Below, piece by piece: positions 37,718 through 47,471 of a DNA stretch of 64,000 nucleotides. A program made the position numbers and the translations under genes. Numbering within the stretch: position 1 is the first letter of the stretch; each line of letters begins with the position of its first letter. A model generated the notes under the pieces. The model saw only the letters and a list, made by a program, of their open reading frames with translations. It was not told the origin of the DNA and did no database searches. The stretch covers positions 7,564,001 through 7,628,000 of the forward strand of contig CAUJLY010000001.1 in assembly GCA_963281155.1 (NCBI GenBank), written 5' to 3'. This DNA is from Rhabditophanes sp. KR3021 (lineage: Eukaryota; Nematoda; Chromadorea; Rhabditida; Alloionematidae).

Positions 37718-37912
37718 TCAACGTCTTGACATTTTTTGTTTTGAATGTGTCTTACACCGCATCGAAATTTCTTGAGCCAACCAGGAGCCATTAAAGTCTA
37801 TAGAATTGATAAATTTGATTATACAATGTCGTTCACTAAATGATTCAGTGAGTGATTTGGCTGATTCATGTTCAAATTCAAACTTGATAATACTTGAGGT
37901 AGAATCATCGAC
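37718..37912 (-). pseudogene. Coding-like remnant or unplaced exon downstream of the zinc-finger gene
   Basis: A 64-codon open stretch with no ATG that reads like protein: VDDSTSSIIKFEFEHESAKS, then SFSERHCIIKFINSIDFNGS, then WLAQEISMRCKTHSKQKM before TGA. Between it and the zinc-finger gene, another frame (about 37955-38100) reads FASYPEDLKGLWAGISSVHF. Together they suggest that the zinc-finger gene once had, or still has through splicing I could not resolve, a longer C-terminus. The pattern 'IIKFINSIDFNGSWLAQEI' can be aligned with 'IKEFVSKVPYAGIVVTQKI' of the decayed gene at 5.1 kb. Confidence 0.35.
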
Positions 37913-38065
37913 TCATAAGGTTTAGTTATACATCACTTTAATCTGAAGTTGACTGGCTTGTAATTATTGCAATGTAAAGAATTCAAACTGGCGATACAAA
38001 ACTTTGTGTTGGAGAATCAGGAGTTGTTGCGAAATGAACCGACGAAATTCCAGCCCATAATCCTT

Positions 38066-38499
38066 TTAAGTCTTCTGGATAGCTTGCAAATTCACCCAAA
38101 GTAAGATAGCTACTGCAAATTGCTTATACAATTTCTCTTTTTCAAAGAAGACTGATCCACAAAAACTGCATGTAACGTCCATCTTTCCCAAAGAATGCTC
38201 CGATGTTGTAAGAAATGGATCTCGAGCACAACCCTTTGCCATATTTTTCAATACTTTAACTTGAAGTGCGTTGACCTTTGTTGGTTTTTGATTGCAGGAC
38301 CAACATTTGTTTGGAGTACCAGTGATCTTGCTGCTGTCCTTAGAGCTCGAGAAGATGGAATTGTTGGTGCAGGATTGAGATTGACTTGTCCTAAAAATTG
38401 ATGTAAAGATATTATGTAGCTTCATAAACACACACAATAAATCACTTACTACTCTTACGAGCCTGCACGCCTCCGCATTACATACATTGAAATATTCAT
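38066..38499 (-). CDS. Unrecognised protein with paired C-x2-C zinc-binding motifs (121 residues)
   Basis: Exons 38499-38459 and 38390-38066, joined in frame over a 68-base intron (donor GTAAGA, acceptor TTTTTAG). A 3' splice site (TTTATTAG) ends two bases before the ATG. The start gives MNISMYVMRRRAGSTSQSQS; a later in-frame ATG (MRRR) is possible. After a Ser-rich N-terminus come CWSC (~residue 43) and CSFC (~90), about 47 residues apart, which may form one zinc site. The second pair followed by FFEKEKLYKQ resembles a C2H2 finger whose first His is Gln. The end (VAILLWVNLQAIQKT) differs from a more protein-like reading one base out of frame, so a frameshift is possible. It is the third gene of an operon-like row, 144 bases after the Sec22 stop. 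Function unknown. Confidence 0.55.
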
Positions 38500-38643
38500 A
38501 GCTAATAAATATTGCATTAATTTTTTTAAAATTTAACAGTTATGAATGAATTACCTTTTGAACAAAAGCACACTATTTAAATTAAGAAGTCTTTATTTAT
38601 ATATATACGATTTAGTTAATTAATAAATTAATACACTACCACC

Positions 38644-39347
38644 TCAGAATAAGAGTAAATAAAATTTGTAGAAGAAGAAAAGAGCTCCAGCTGTTCCGAC
38701 TGCACAAAAGATTAGAAATAGAGTCGACTTTTGGTTGAGTCGATTGGCATTTTCACGATACTTTTTCGAAATATCACGTAGACCCATTGATTGATCCTCG
38801 AGGACGTTGATTGCTTCTCCGCGATTGATGATCTCTTCGATGTTAGACACCATGATTCTTTGTACATCTTGAAGCTCATTTGTGACAGCAGACATAGCGA
38901 ATCTGTTCTTATCGGCATACCTTGACTTGGCTTGTTTGATGTAAGTATCTGAAACAAATATTAAAGTATTAGAATTCAATTTGTTACAAGGAACTTACCA
39001 AACTCGATAAAATGGTAAGGTCTTTGAACCTGCTCCACTCTGCTTCCATTTTGGGACAAAAATTCCCCAACTACATCTTCTAAAAATGCAAAAGCCGCAT
39101 TTCTTGGAAATGATCTTTCACATAAACATAAAGCACAGACACCTTGCTTAATAGTATAGTGAAAAAAGTATGGCCCACTTTCCACAGATTGCTGTTGTGG
39201 CGTATTAGGAGCATTGAGCTTTCTGAATAAGAGCTTTGCCTGGGAAGTGTACTTGACCTGTGCATTATTAGGATCGTCACCACCCTCGATTGATGTCGCT
39301 AAAATTAAGCCATCTCTAATACGGCAAAGGAGGGTTAGCAAAACCAT
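38644..39347 (-). CDS. sec-22: Sec22-type R-SNARE (longin domain)
   Basis: Vesicle SNARE for ER-Golgi transport (COPII and COPI carriers), anchored by its C-terminus in ER/cis-Golgi membranes. Exons 39347-38999 and 38948-38644 (50-base intron) give 217 residues, against 215 in human SEC22B. The N-terminal longin domain starts MVLLTLLCRIRDGLILATS and includes the CALCLCERSFPRNAAFAFLE core. The SNARE helix runs through ELQDVQRIMVSNIEEIINRG with the zero-layer Arg, then KKYRENANRLN, then a C-terminal membrane anchor (LFLIFCAVGTAGALFFFYKF). A 3' splice site ends one base before the ATG, and the coatomer zeta stop is only 176 bases upstream on the same strand, consistent with trans-splicing inside an operon. 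Poly(A) signal (minus strand) at 38597-38592. Confidence 0.95.
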
Positions 39348-39523
39348 TCTAAATAGATGATATTAAAATTAAATTGATAGGTAAATAAAAATACGTAAAG
39401 GCAATAACCTTTGGAGGTGAACAACAAACGACTGTAAATACATAACATTATTTCTTAGAAAATATTCATAATTATGGTTAATTTAAATCCAGATTTGGGT
39501 AGAATATTTATATTCAAATCCAT

Positions 39524-40158
39524 TTACTTGAGGAAAGACCATTTCATAGTCTGAGCACTTCCAATCAAAGACTGCCCTAATTGGCCAAGCGATTGATCTC
39601 CAAAAGCCAAATCATCTGGCCGAAGAGCACATCTTTGGACGATTGCATTAGAATCTGTTTCGAGGATGATCCCCTCATCTACTAATTCATCAATAACCAG
39701 AAAAGTAGTATCCAAGTGTTGGAAGATACTAGTCTTTTCGACATTCTTTCTCAAAATAGTCGACATAGCGTCATAAAAGCAATTCAACAATTGCAACAAA
39801 ATCAATTCATTTTCCGATGCACTCCCAATAACGTAGAAGAAGACATCCACATTAGAACGATAAACACTCACTAACCCATCCAGAAGGATTATTTCACCAT
39901 TAGCCTTGTGAGTTTTGGCAAACAAATTAGTCTCAAATTGGCGTTGTTGTTTTTGAGTTCCGAAACGTTCATTGTCGTAATACTAGAATGGATTTAGTTA
40001 TGAACAAATTTGATTGCTTATAAATTACCTTAAAAATGACACGTTTCCCGTCATTGTCTAAAATTCCAAGTCCTTTCACGGAATACAAAGATGCGATGTC
40101 CTATAATACGAGAATATTATTAATTAATACCTTTCTTACTTACCAAATTCATTCCCAT
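39524..40158 (-). CDS. copz-1: Coatomer subunit zeta (COPI coat)
   Basis: Small subunit of the COPI coat complex, working at Golgi membranes in retrograde transport to the ER. Exons 40158-40144, 40100-40029 and 39982-39524 all join in phase 0 with introns of 43 and 46 bases; 181 residues (177 in human COPZ1). It has the longin-like fold: LYSVKGLGILDNDGKRVIFK YYD, NLFAKTHKANGEIILLDGL, YVIGSASENELILLQLLNCF, LRKNVEKTSIFQHLDTTFLV, IDELVDEGIILETDSNAIVQ. The C-terminus IGSAQTMKWSFLK matches the family's KEQIKWSLLR ending. Exon 1 encodes only five residues (MGMNL), so a different first exon cannot be excluded. First gene of an operon-like group with Sec22 and a zinc-finger gene. Confidence 0.95.
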
Positions 40159-42124
40159 TTAATTTTGATTAAGCAACACAAGGAAATAGTTGATTGTAAG
40201 ATGTATTTGTTTGTAAATACTCGTCTAACCAAACGTGTCATTGCCACCTCATGCTACAGCGATAGACATTCGTCGTGAGAGACTCTAGATAAAGGCAAAA
40301 AACAAATGATGTCAGACAAATTCAGTTTTACATTAAATTATGATTAAATACACAAATAATCGTTCTGTTTGGCAAAAATAAATTAAGAAGATTTTAAAGT
40401 TCACACAATACAACTTTGATGTTTAAAAAACTACGTAAATGTTGTTGTTATTTAAAGATAATTTATTATTTTTGTCTTGCCGACCAAACTATTATTACCA
40501 TCATCATAAAAAGATATATATTCATTCTTTTGTGACAATATCTGTTCATGACTCCAAGACACACCATTTTTGACATTTAAAAATCCTAAAAATAAGGAGA
40601 AAACTTCCCTCCTAACCATGCAGTTACCCACACAGCTCATTCTCCAGACTTTGATATCTTTATTAAAAAACGAAATACACACTACTACTTTTATATACAT
40701 ATTATTTATTATACCTAATTTCATATAAACATACACATGTATATGATATTGGTATGTATAACAAACATTTATGCATTGCCAGATGGATAATAACTATTAG
40801 TCAGTAGTGTCGAAATTGAAAGGCTGATACTTGTAGGTAAATTCTATTTTTTTACTGATTTTTTTAATTTCTCACTTAGTGATGAATGTTTGATTGACGC
40901 TTAACTAGTATATTTCTTTAAATGGCTGCGATCCTTCAAATTCCTTTTTTAGTGTCTCTTTCATTCACAAGCTCAAATATTATTTATTTTTAAGTTTGTT
41001 TCTTAATTCTGTATATCGTTCCATCTCCTTTTATACCCTTTTTTAAATAGTACTTCCCAAGTCAATAAACAAATAAATATTTCCTATCATTATCTATTGT
41101 ATCAAATCATATTACCAACCCAACAATTTTTGGTTTCATTTAACAGGAAAGAAGTTATAAAAAAACACTACAATTAAATGGGGCTCTACTCAAACCAGAC
41201 ATACTCCCTATCTCTTTTCTACATACTTTCTACTACTACCAATCTTTATTATATTTTAATGAATTTTCTTTTTTTGCTGTTAAATATACATACTTTGATG
41301 CATAATTTCCTTCCATAAAGTTTGTGGCTTCATTTAGTTGCTTACTCCAAAACAAAACTATTAGCAAAAAGTTAATTTGTGGGGTGCGCCACACACTACT
41401 ATATTCTATCACTCCTCTGTATGATAATGTTTTGTTGATTTTGAACAAGTGTCTTTTATGATGCTTTATTTGATTTGCGGTGATATTGGTGTTATGTGTG
41501 GTTCGATTATTGGATTCGACTTGTTGATTGGTATGTAATGGTGAGGCTGCTTAGAGATTTTACTAAATATGACTCATCTTTCATTGTCCTTTAAAAGTTT
41601 AAGGAAACGATACTCGCATATATATCTATCTATGTCTATCAAAAAAACTTTCATCATACACCACTCCATCCTTTACAAACTTTATCAGGAAGTTTCTTTT
41701 AAAATAGACACAGCTTTTCAATCCTATTTATTTTATTTGCCATATCGCATGGCACCTTCTTTTTATATAATTGGTGGATATATGTATGGTTAGTGAATAT
41801 GTATTTAATCGTAATGCTCTCTCCTTTTGGCGTAATTAATGATGGGACGAGAAAGGGCAATTTATATGTTATATATAAATATATATTTGATATATTTGTG
41901 ATGTTTGAGAAAGGCAATTATGGGAAGTGGTGTTTTAATAACTTATATTTAAAATATTTGTGTACTATCTTGCCGCGACTGCACACCATTATTCTTGGGG
42001 TGACGCGTCGTCGACTCTACTATACTCAACCAACAACATTCTCCCTAACTTTTTTGTTATCAATCGTTGTGTCATCATTTTTTATTCCACAAAACAAACT
42101 AATATTACTAGAGTATATTTCAGG
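40159..42124. other. Divergent intergenic region
   Basis: About 2 kb of AT-rich DNA without a supported gene. Open frames at 40452-40736, 41236-41448, 41569-41793, 41699-41917 and 41793-42128 overlap each other on both strands and look like chance. A GC-rich patch at 41970-42020 is listed separately. Confidence 0.45.
41970..42020 (+). promoter_or_regulatory. GC-rich, CpG-containing promoter-proximal patch
   Basis: TTGCCGCGACTGCACACC and GGGGTGACGCGTCGTCGAC lie 105-155 bases before the start codon of the RBR ligase gene, in otherwise AT-rich DNA. Position suggests a core promoter or regulatory element, or a 5' untranslated exon. A TTTCAG acceptor one base before the ATG would remove this segment from the mature transcript if trans-splicing occurs. 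Confidence 0.35.
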
Positions 42125-44905
42125 ATGAGCTCGTCCAACAATCGTACTGGGAACACTGGTAATCTAGATACTTTACCTGAAGATTCTGAATGCGCCGTAG
42201 AAGAAGAACCGACCGTAGATGATTGTCTCCTTGAAAAAGAACCCAAAGCTCCCTCAGCCTTCAAAGCAACTCAATCTTCCTTTACCAATATCATTTCTAA
42301 TATGATTGGTAGGCAGGTACCTTATCAAGCATCTAAAAAGTAATAACACCTACTATCTTCCCAAACATCACAAATTCTTTTTAGATCTAATAACAAAAAC
42401 ATCAAGGGACAACAAAAGGGCCTGGTGCCAGAAGAAGATAAGGGTACCCATAAAAGCAAAGAAACGTAAGTCTTATCGCCAATTTATTTCCTCATGGCTT
42501 TGTCTTTTCTTGATTTTAGCGCGAATTTGGAAATGGGCGAAGGAACCAGCAAATTGTCTTCTTCAACTGAAAGTTTGACTTCCAAAAATGTGTGGAAAGA
42601 ATGCCCGATGTGTACAGATAAATTTCCAATGAGCCTTTTGGTCAAAGTCGCTTGTTGCAATCATCGTTCCTGTAGCGATTGCATTATCCAGGTAAACTTA
42701 AAATGTTAAGTATTAAAACCAATATACTTGTTTAGTATCTAACCGTAGAAATCATGGAAAGCAGAGTAATGATTAGTTGCCCTGAATGTTCCGAATTAAT
42801 ACACCCAAATGACATATATACGATGTTACATCACTCTCCAGACTTATTAAGCAAATATGAGAATTTTTCACTTAGACGTGTTCTAGCCTTGGATCCTGAC
42901 ACCAGGTGGTGCCCGTCCCCTGATTGTGATTTCGCTGTTATTGCTCAATCGTGTGCTGCTTGCCCACAGATATTTTGTGAAAGACCTGGTTGTAATACTA
43001 GTTTTTGTTATCATTGCAAAAGTATATGGTATGTTTTGTGGTTAAGTTCACCATTTACTTTTGTTTTAGGCATGAATCCCAAACTTGTGAAGAAGCCAAA
43101 AAAGCAAGAAACGCACTTGAAAATAAAGGCCGCGGGGGCAAAATTAAGAAATTCATGTCTGGCTCAAAAATTAAAAAAGGTGATATCAAACCTTGTCCAA
43201 GATGCAAAACTTTAATAGTCAAAATGAACGACGGAAGTTGTAATCGTATGTTTAATTCTCCTACTATTCTTACTTATTCATTTATAGACATATCGTGCCT
43301 CGTCTGTAATTGTGAATTTTGCTGGCTATGTCTTCAAGAAATTAGTGATCTCCACTATCTTACGATTAGCGGCTGTTCTTTCGTAAGTTTTTATTATTTT
43401 TTGAATGACTAATTATTTGTGCATTTAGTGGGGGAAAAAGCCTTGGTCTCGTAAAAAGGTAAGTCATTAATTTTAATAAGGAATTATTTAGTTCCTTGTT
43501 TAATAAATAATGAGTGGCTTGTTTTTAATTGGTGTATTTTTAGAAGTTATTATGGCAAGTAGGAACTTTAGTCGGAGCCCCAATCGGAATAGCATTCATC
43601 GCAGGCCTTGCCATTCCCGGCATCATCGGGGGTTTTCCTTTTTTAATTGGACGCCGTGTCTACCAAAAACTGTCAAACAAAAGCCCCTTTCAAAGACGTT
43701 TATTAACTGGGCTTGCTGTTGCCGGAAGTGGCTTAGCTGGGCCTGTCTTGGCGGTTATGGCTGTCGGAGTAGGGGTACCAATTATGCTTGCCTATGTCTA
43801 CGGAGTAGTTCCACTTTCAATGTGTAGGAACGGAACTTCTAATGTCGACGGTGAAGTTGACGCTCTTAGCATGGATTCAGATGAAATGTTCGATGTCTTT
43901 GAGGATGAATTTCCTTCGGGGTCGAAGTCAATGGAGAGAGTTATGAATGATATGGAGATGATGTTTGAAAAGGACCATGGTACGACTTCGAAGAGACTAT
44001 CACTCAGCAGTGATATTTCTAAGTCTACTGTTGTCAAGGATGCTAACAATTCTTCTATGAAAAGTACTATTGGACAGAAGAATGGTCGCTTTGGAATTAA
44101 ATACGACCATTTCAATCAACAAAACAGAAGAAACTCTGTCGATTCAGTCATCACAGCAAATGAAGAGAAAACTAATTATGATGATGCAAGTCTAGCAGGT
44201 AATTGATCTAATTAATCAATTTTTAATAAACTGGATTTAGGAATGGCTGGAAGTAAATACCATTTCGACGATAAAAGTCTCAATACCGTTTATACAATCG
44301 GCTCAGGATGTGGTCAACAAGAAAACGTCAGCTACACTGACAATGGAAGCACCAAAGCTTTGTCCGGTTCCGTAGTTGATAATAAAAGTCTAACAGAATC
44401 AAGCAGGCAAACATCTGTCCCACCTATTAATTCCCCAAAAATAAACTACAGCGGAGGCGGCGATGATGCCATTTCAATAAAATCATCTCTTGGCCTAACC
44501 GTCAAGAGATCAACGACACCAAAAATCGACTACGCCAGCTACAACGAATCCTATCCTTTTGAGAAGAAAATTTTTAACGTAAATGATGGTTCCTCATCCT
44601 CCTCCAAATCTCTAACCCACACCAACGAAGATCCATATCACATCAGAAGCATGCTCGATCGATTCAAAAACATCGTCTCAGATGACGTCGAAGAACCACC
44701 TCGCTCCTCAGGTAAAGAAAACAAGAAAGTCCCTAAAGTTATTGCCTCTCCAAATTCAATTGAAACTCCCGTAGACGGGGATGAAATAGCAACAATTCTG
44801 ACCTTCAATGGCACCCACAGAACCACCTCTGAAAAGAAAAAGAAAGGAACGTTGTGGAGTCGTGTATTCACCAAAAAGCAACGCCAACCCGGGTCTGAAG
44901 TTTAA
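42125..44905 (+). CDS. RBR E3 ubiquitin ligase, RNF19 (dorfin) type
   Basis: RING-between-RING ligase anchored in internal membranes; it passes ubiquitin from E2 to a catalytic Cys in RING2. Nine exons: 42125-42339, 42385-42465, 42520-42691, 42736-43028, 43070-43245, 43288-43382, 43429-43458, 43544-44198, 44241-44905. All phases agree; 793 residues. RING1 begins [19 protein letters not shown] (~127). The IBR has [12 protein letters not shown] and [17 protein letters not shown]2 has [20 protein letters not shown] with the catalytic Cys in NHISC, then [16 protein letters not shown] and the RNF19 signature [11 protein letters not shown]. Two membrane segments follow ([40 protein letters not shown]), as in RNF19A/B. 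The ~330-residue C-terminus is disordered. A 3' splice site ends one base before the ATG. Poly(A) signal AATAAA at 45112-45117. Confidence 0.95.
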
Positions 44906-45204
44906 ATGACAATTCCACGTCTATTTCTGGAACATCATAATTTATGACTACGTGTATCACCAATGGCACCAAATTATAATTTAACTTCAGAGAATGTAAA
45001 AAGCCTCGCCTATTTCTAATATCCATGTTGTTTAATAATTCAAGTTTGTAAGTTCCAGGAAACCATTAAAGTTGGTCGAATTTTGTACATATATTATATT
45101 TGTCCATTTTTAATAAATAAAAAGTTTTGTCACGAAGTTGTGGTTTGTATAAATAAATAAAAATTGGTAGTTTTCATTATTATCTATATTTTACAGGAAA
45201 ATAA

Positions 45205-45387
45205 ATGCATTCACCATCTAATAGCGACGACTTGCTAGAGCAAGCTACCGAAGATAATTTGGAATCAGAAAGTAAACTGATTCCTCCTCCATTAAAGCTG
45301 CTTGGTGAGGAAAGTTTATCAGGTTGCATTCACGAAGCCATCTCACAAGACCCCGTCCTTAAGACTCAAGTTTGTAGTATTATGTGA
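45205..45387 (+). CDS. Small acidic protein (60 residues), unrecognised
   Basis: Open frame MHSPSNSDDLLEQATEDNLE... rich in Asp/Glu/Ser, with an LIPPPLKLLGEESLSG segment and a C-terminal QVCSIM. A splice acceptor (TATTTTACAG) ends eight bases before the ATG, and the ligase gene's poly(A) signal lies ~80 bases before that acceptor. This is the spacing of a downstream operon gene whose 5' end is trans-spliced. Its codon mix is balanced (Pro, Gly, Leu), unlike chance frames nearby. AATAAA at 45664-45669 could end the transcript. Alternatives: an alternative last exon of the ligase gene or the first exon of a longer gene. No domain recognised. Confidence 0.45.
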   Translation: MHSPSNSDDLLEQATEDNLESESKLIPPPLKLLGEESLSGCIHEAISQDPVLKTQVCSIM

Positions 45388-45772
45388 TGTTTTAATGTTT
45401 GTCAACAAAATCAAATACCATACCATTTATACCTTTTATTGTTGTCTACGTCAAAAGGACCCCGTGACAACATAAAACTAAGTAATATTAGTCCCCTACA
45501 CAGCTTTCAGGTGTCAAATTTAATACTCCTTACCATCTTAAACCTTATTATACAAAGTACATATTCCCTTTTACAAATTATACATATATCCATTAATATT
45601 ATGTAAATGTTCGTATTTTTGAACATCCTGTTGTTGGCCTCTATCTTCTAGTAGACTTGATCAAATAAAACTTTACAAATTCTATTTCAATAGAAGGACA
45701 TTTTATAAAGAGGTGGTAGTAGTTTGATCTTACTTCAAAATTATTATCATTCTGAATATTTTTATTTAGTTG

Positions 45773-47471
45773 ATGTTAACATTTTTAAATATGTTCAAAT
45801 TCATTTTCATATTTGGGCTAGTTTCTTTGATTGGTGCAGGCAATGTTCCTGCTACTGACTTTACTGACTTTAAGGCTGGATTTAATTGGTTGATTAACAA
45901 GGCTTATTCTAATTCGTTTAATTACATAACAAAGCAATTTTTACCAATGGTCGGAGACGAGTGTGCCCTCCAAGCCGATTGCAACAGGATTCTAAATTCC
46001 CATTGCAAACTAGGGACCTGCAAATGTCGAGACAATTTCTTCCCCGATTTCGAAACCATGACCTTCTGCAAAGCAAATCCGACATTTGGCGACATTTGTC
46101 ATCTAAACGGAATGTTCTTAACCTGTGATGGTTCCTTTCAATGCATTAACAGCAAGTGCGCCTGTCCCGATGGCACCTTCTTCCTGAAAGACAAATGTGT
46201 CATGTCATGTCCAAAGAATTATGTCACGCAGAAAGAGGGTGAAACTACTGTTTGTCTTAAAATAGTAGATTTACATGAAGAATGCACCACGAATGACCAA
46301 TGTTCTACTGCTTATTCTACTTGTTCTAATGGTTTCTGTACATGTATTAGTGGGACTAATAGTATTGAGAAAAAGGTAATTTAAAGGTCTTTGAATTTGA
46401 GTTTATTTATTTGTTATTTAGTGCGTTTACAAGAAGCAATGCCCAGTCGGCGAACTTTTAACCAACAATTCTTCCCCCATACACTGTTCCTATGACAAGG
46501 GCGGCTGCCCCAAAAACGGTTTCTGCCAAAAGATAAATGAAAAGGAAGAAGTAGGCTACTGCTGCCCCAACCTTGAATTACATTGCCCTGTTGGGATTGC
46601 ATTGCCAGGTGTCGACTGCACCTCATGCCCATTATCCACGCATCATTGTTTCGAAATCGAAGTAGGCACCAAAAACCAATCACTGTGCTGTCCAAACGAA
46701 TGTTCTCCCACTAAACCCATCAAATTTGAAGACAAATGCTACCCATTGTCGTCATTTTCACGACCATGTCAAATTGACCAGCAGTGTGGAACCATCAAAG
46801 AAGCAGTCTGCGTGGCTAACGATGCAAATGAAACTACCTGTCAATGCAAGCCCAACTACGTTCTAGTTGGAAACGAATGCGTCCGAAGATCCGTACTAGG
46901 GGAAAATTGCGATATCAATACGGATTGTGAAAACGCATCAAATACAATCTGTGCGAATGGTGTCTGTAAATGTCCAAAAGGCTTTATTCCCGAGCCACAA
47001 CCACCCAAATGGCATATCGAAAATCCTACCAAGGCTTTTGTTGTTTCTCATTGTATCAAACATCCTTCCTGTCCAACTGTTGAAGGAACGTTCGATGTGC
47101 ATAATTTTAGTGTTTGTTCAGACCCCAATTCTACTTGTCTGCCCTCTGAATTTTGTTATAATTATTGGAAAGATCTGGGCAAGAACATTAATTACTCGAT
47201 TTGTTGTCCAGCTGCTAAAATACTGGATTACGAAGACTTGTGCAAGAGATTTAATATGAAAATAGTTTACGACAATGTAATTAGAGCTTCTCAAAAGAAT
47301 GATCCCATCATGTGTGTGTTGCCCACTGTTTCAACTCAAGTTTTTGGAGGAGAAGGAAATCAGACTTTAGCTGATGTCGGCGGAAGTAATGCAATCAGAG
47401 GTTGTCCCTCGGATTCGCAATGTATCTTCAATCCTTATTCAATTGATGAAGGGATTTGTTGTAAATTTTAA
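45773..47471 (+). CDS. Secreted cysteine-rich protein with EB and lustrin-type modules
   Basis: Extracellular protein of a type common in nematodes and linked to cuticle or matrix. Exons 45773-46375 and 46422-47471 (46-base intron, phase 0); 550 residues. Signal peptide FIFIFGLVSLIGAG. EB modules recur: DECALQADCNRILNSHCKLG with CKCRDNFFPD, CSTAYSTCSNGFCTC, DQQCGTIKEAVCV with TCQCKPNYVLVGNECV, and CDINTDCENASNTICANGVC. Between them lie units ending in CCP (KKQCPVGELLTNNSS...GYCCP; NQSLCCP; YSICCPA), as in lustrin cysteine-rich domains. The final unit is GCPSDSQCIFNPYSIDEGIC. An acceptor (TTTTATTTAG) lies three bases before the ATG and ~100 bases after a poly(A) signal (45664), so it may be the third gene of an operon. 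Precise function unknown. Confidence 0.85.

Noticed and set aside
37680..37775. Plus-strand frame with C-x2-C twice (ICEYC...FCFEC)
   Set aside because: Only 31 codons and antisense to a segment that reads more like protein on the minus strand; kept only as a curiosity.
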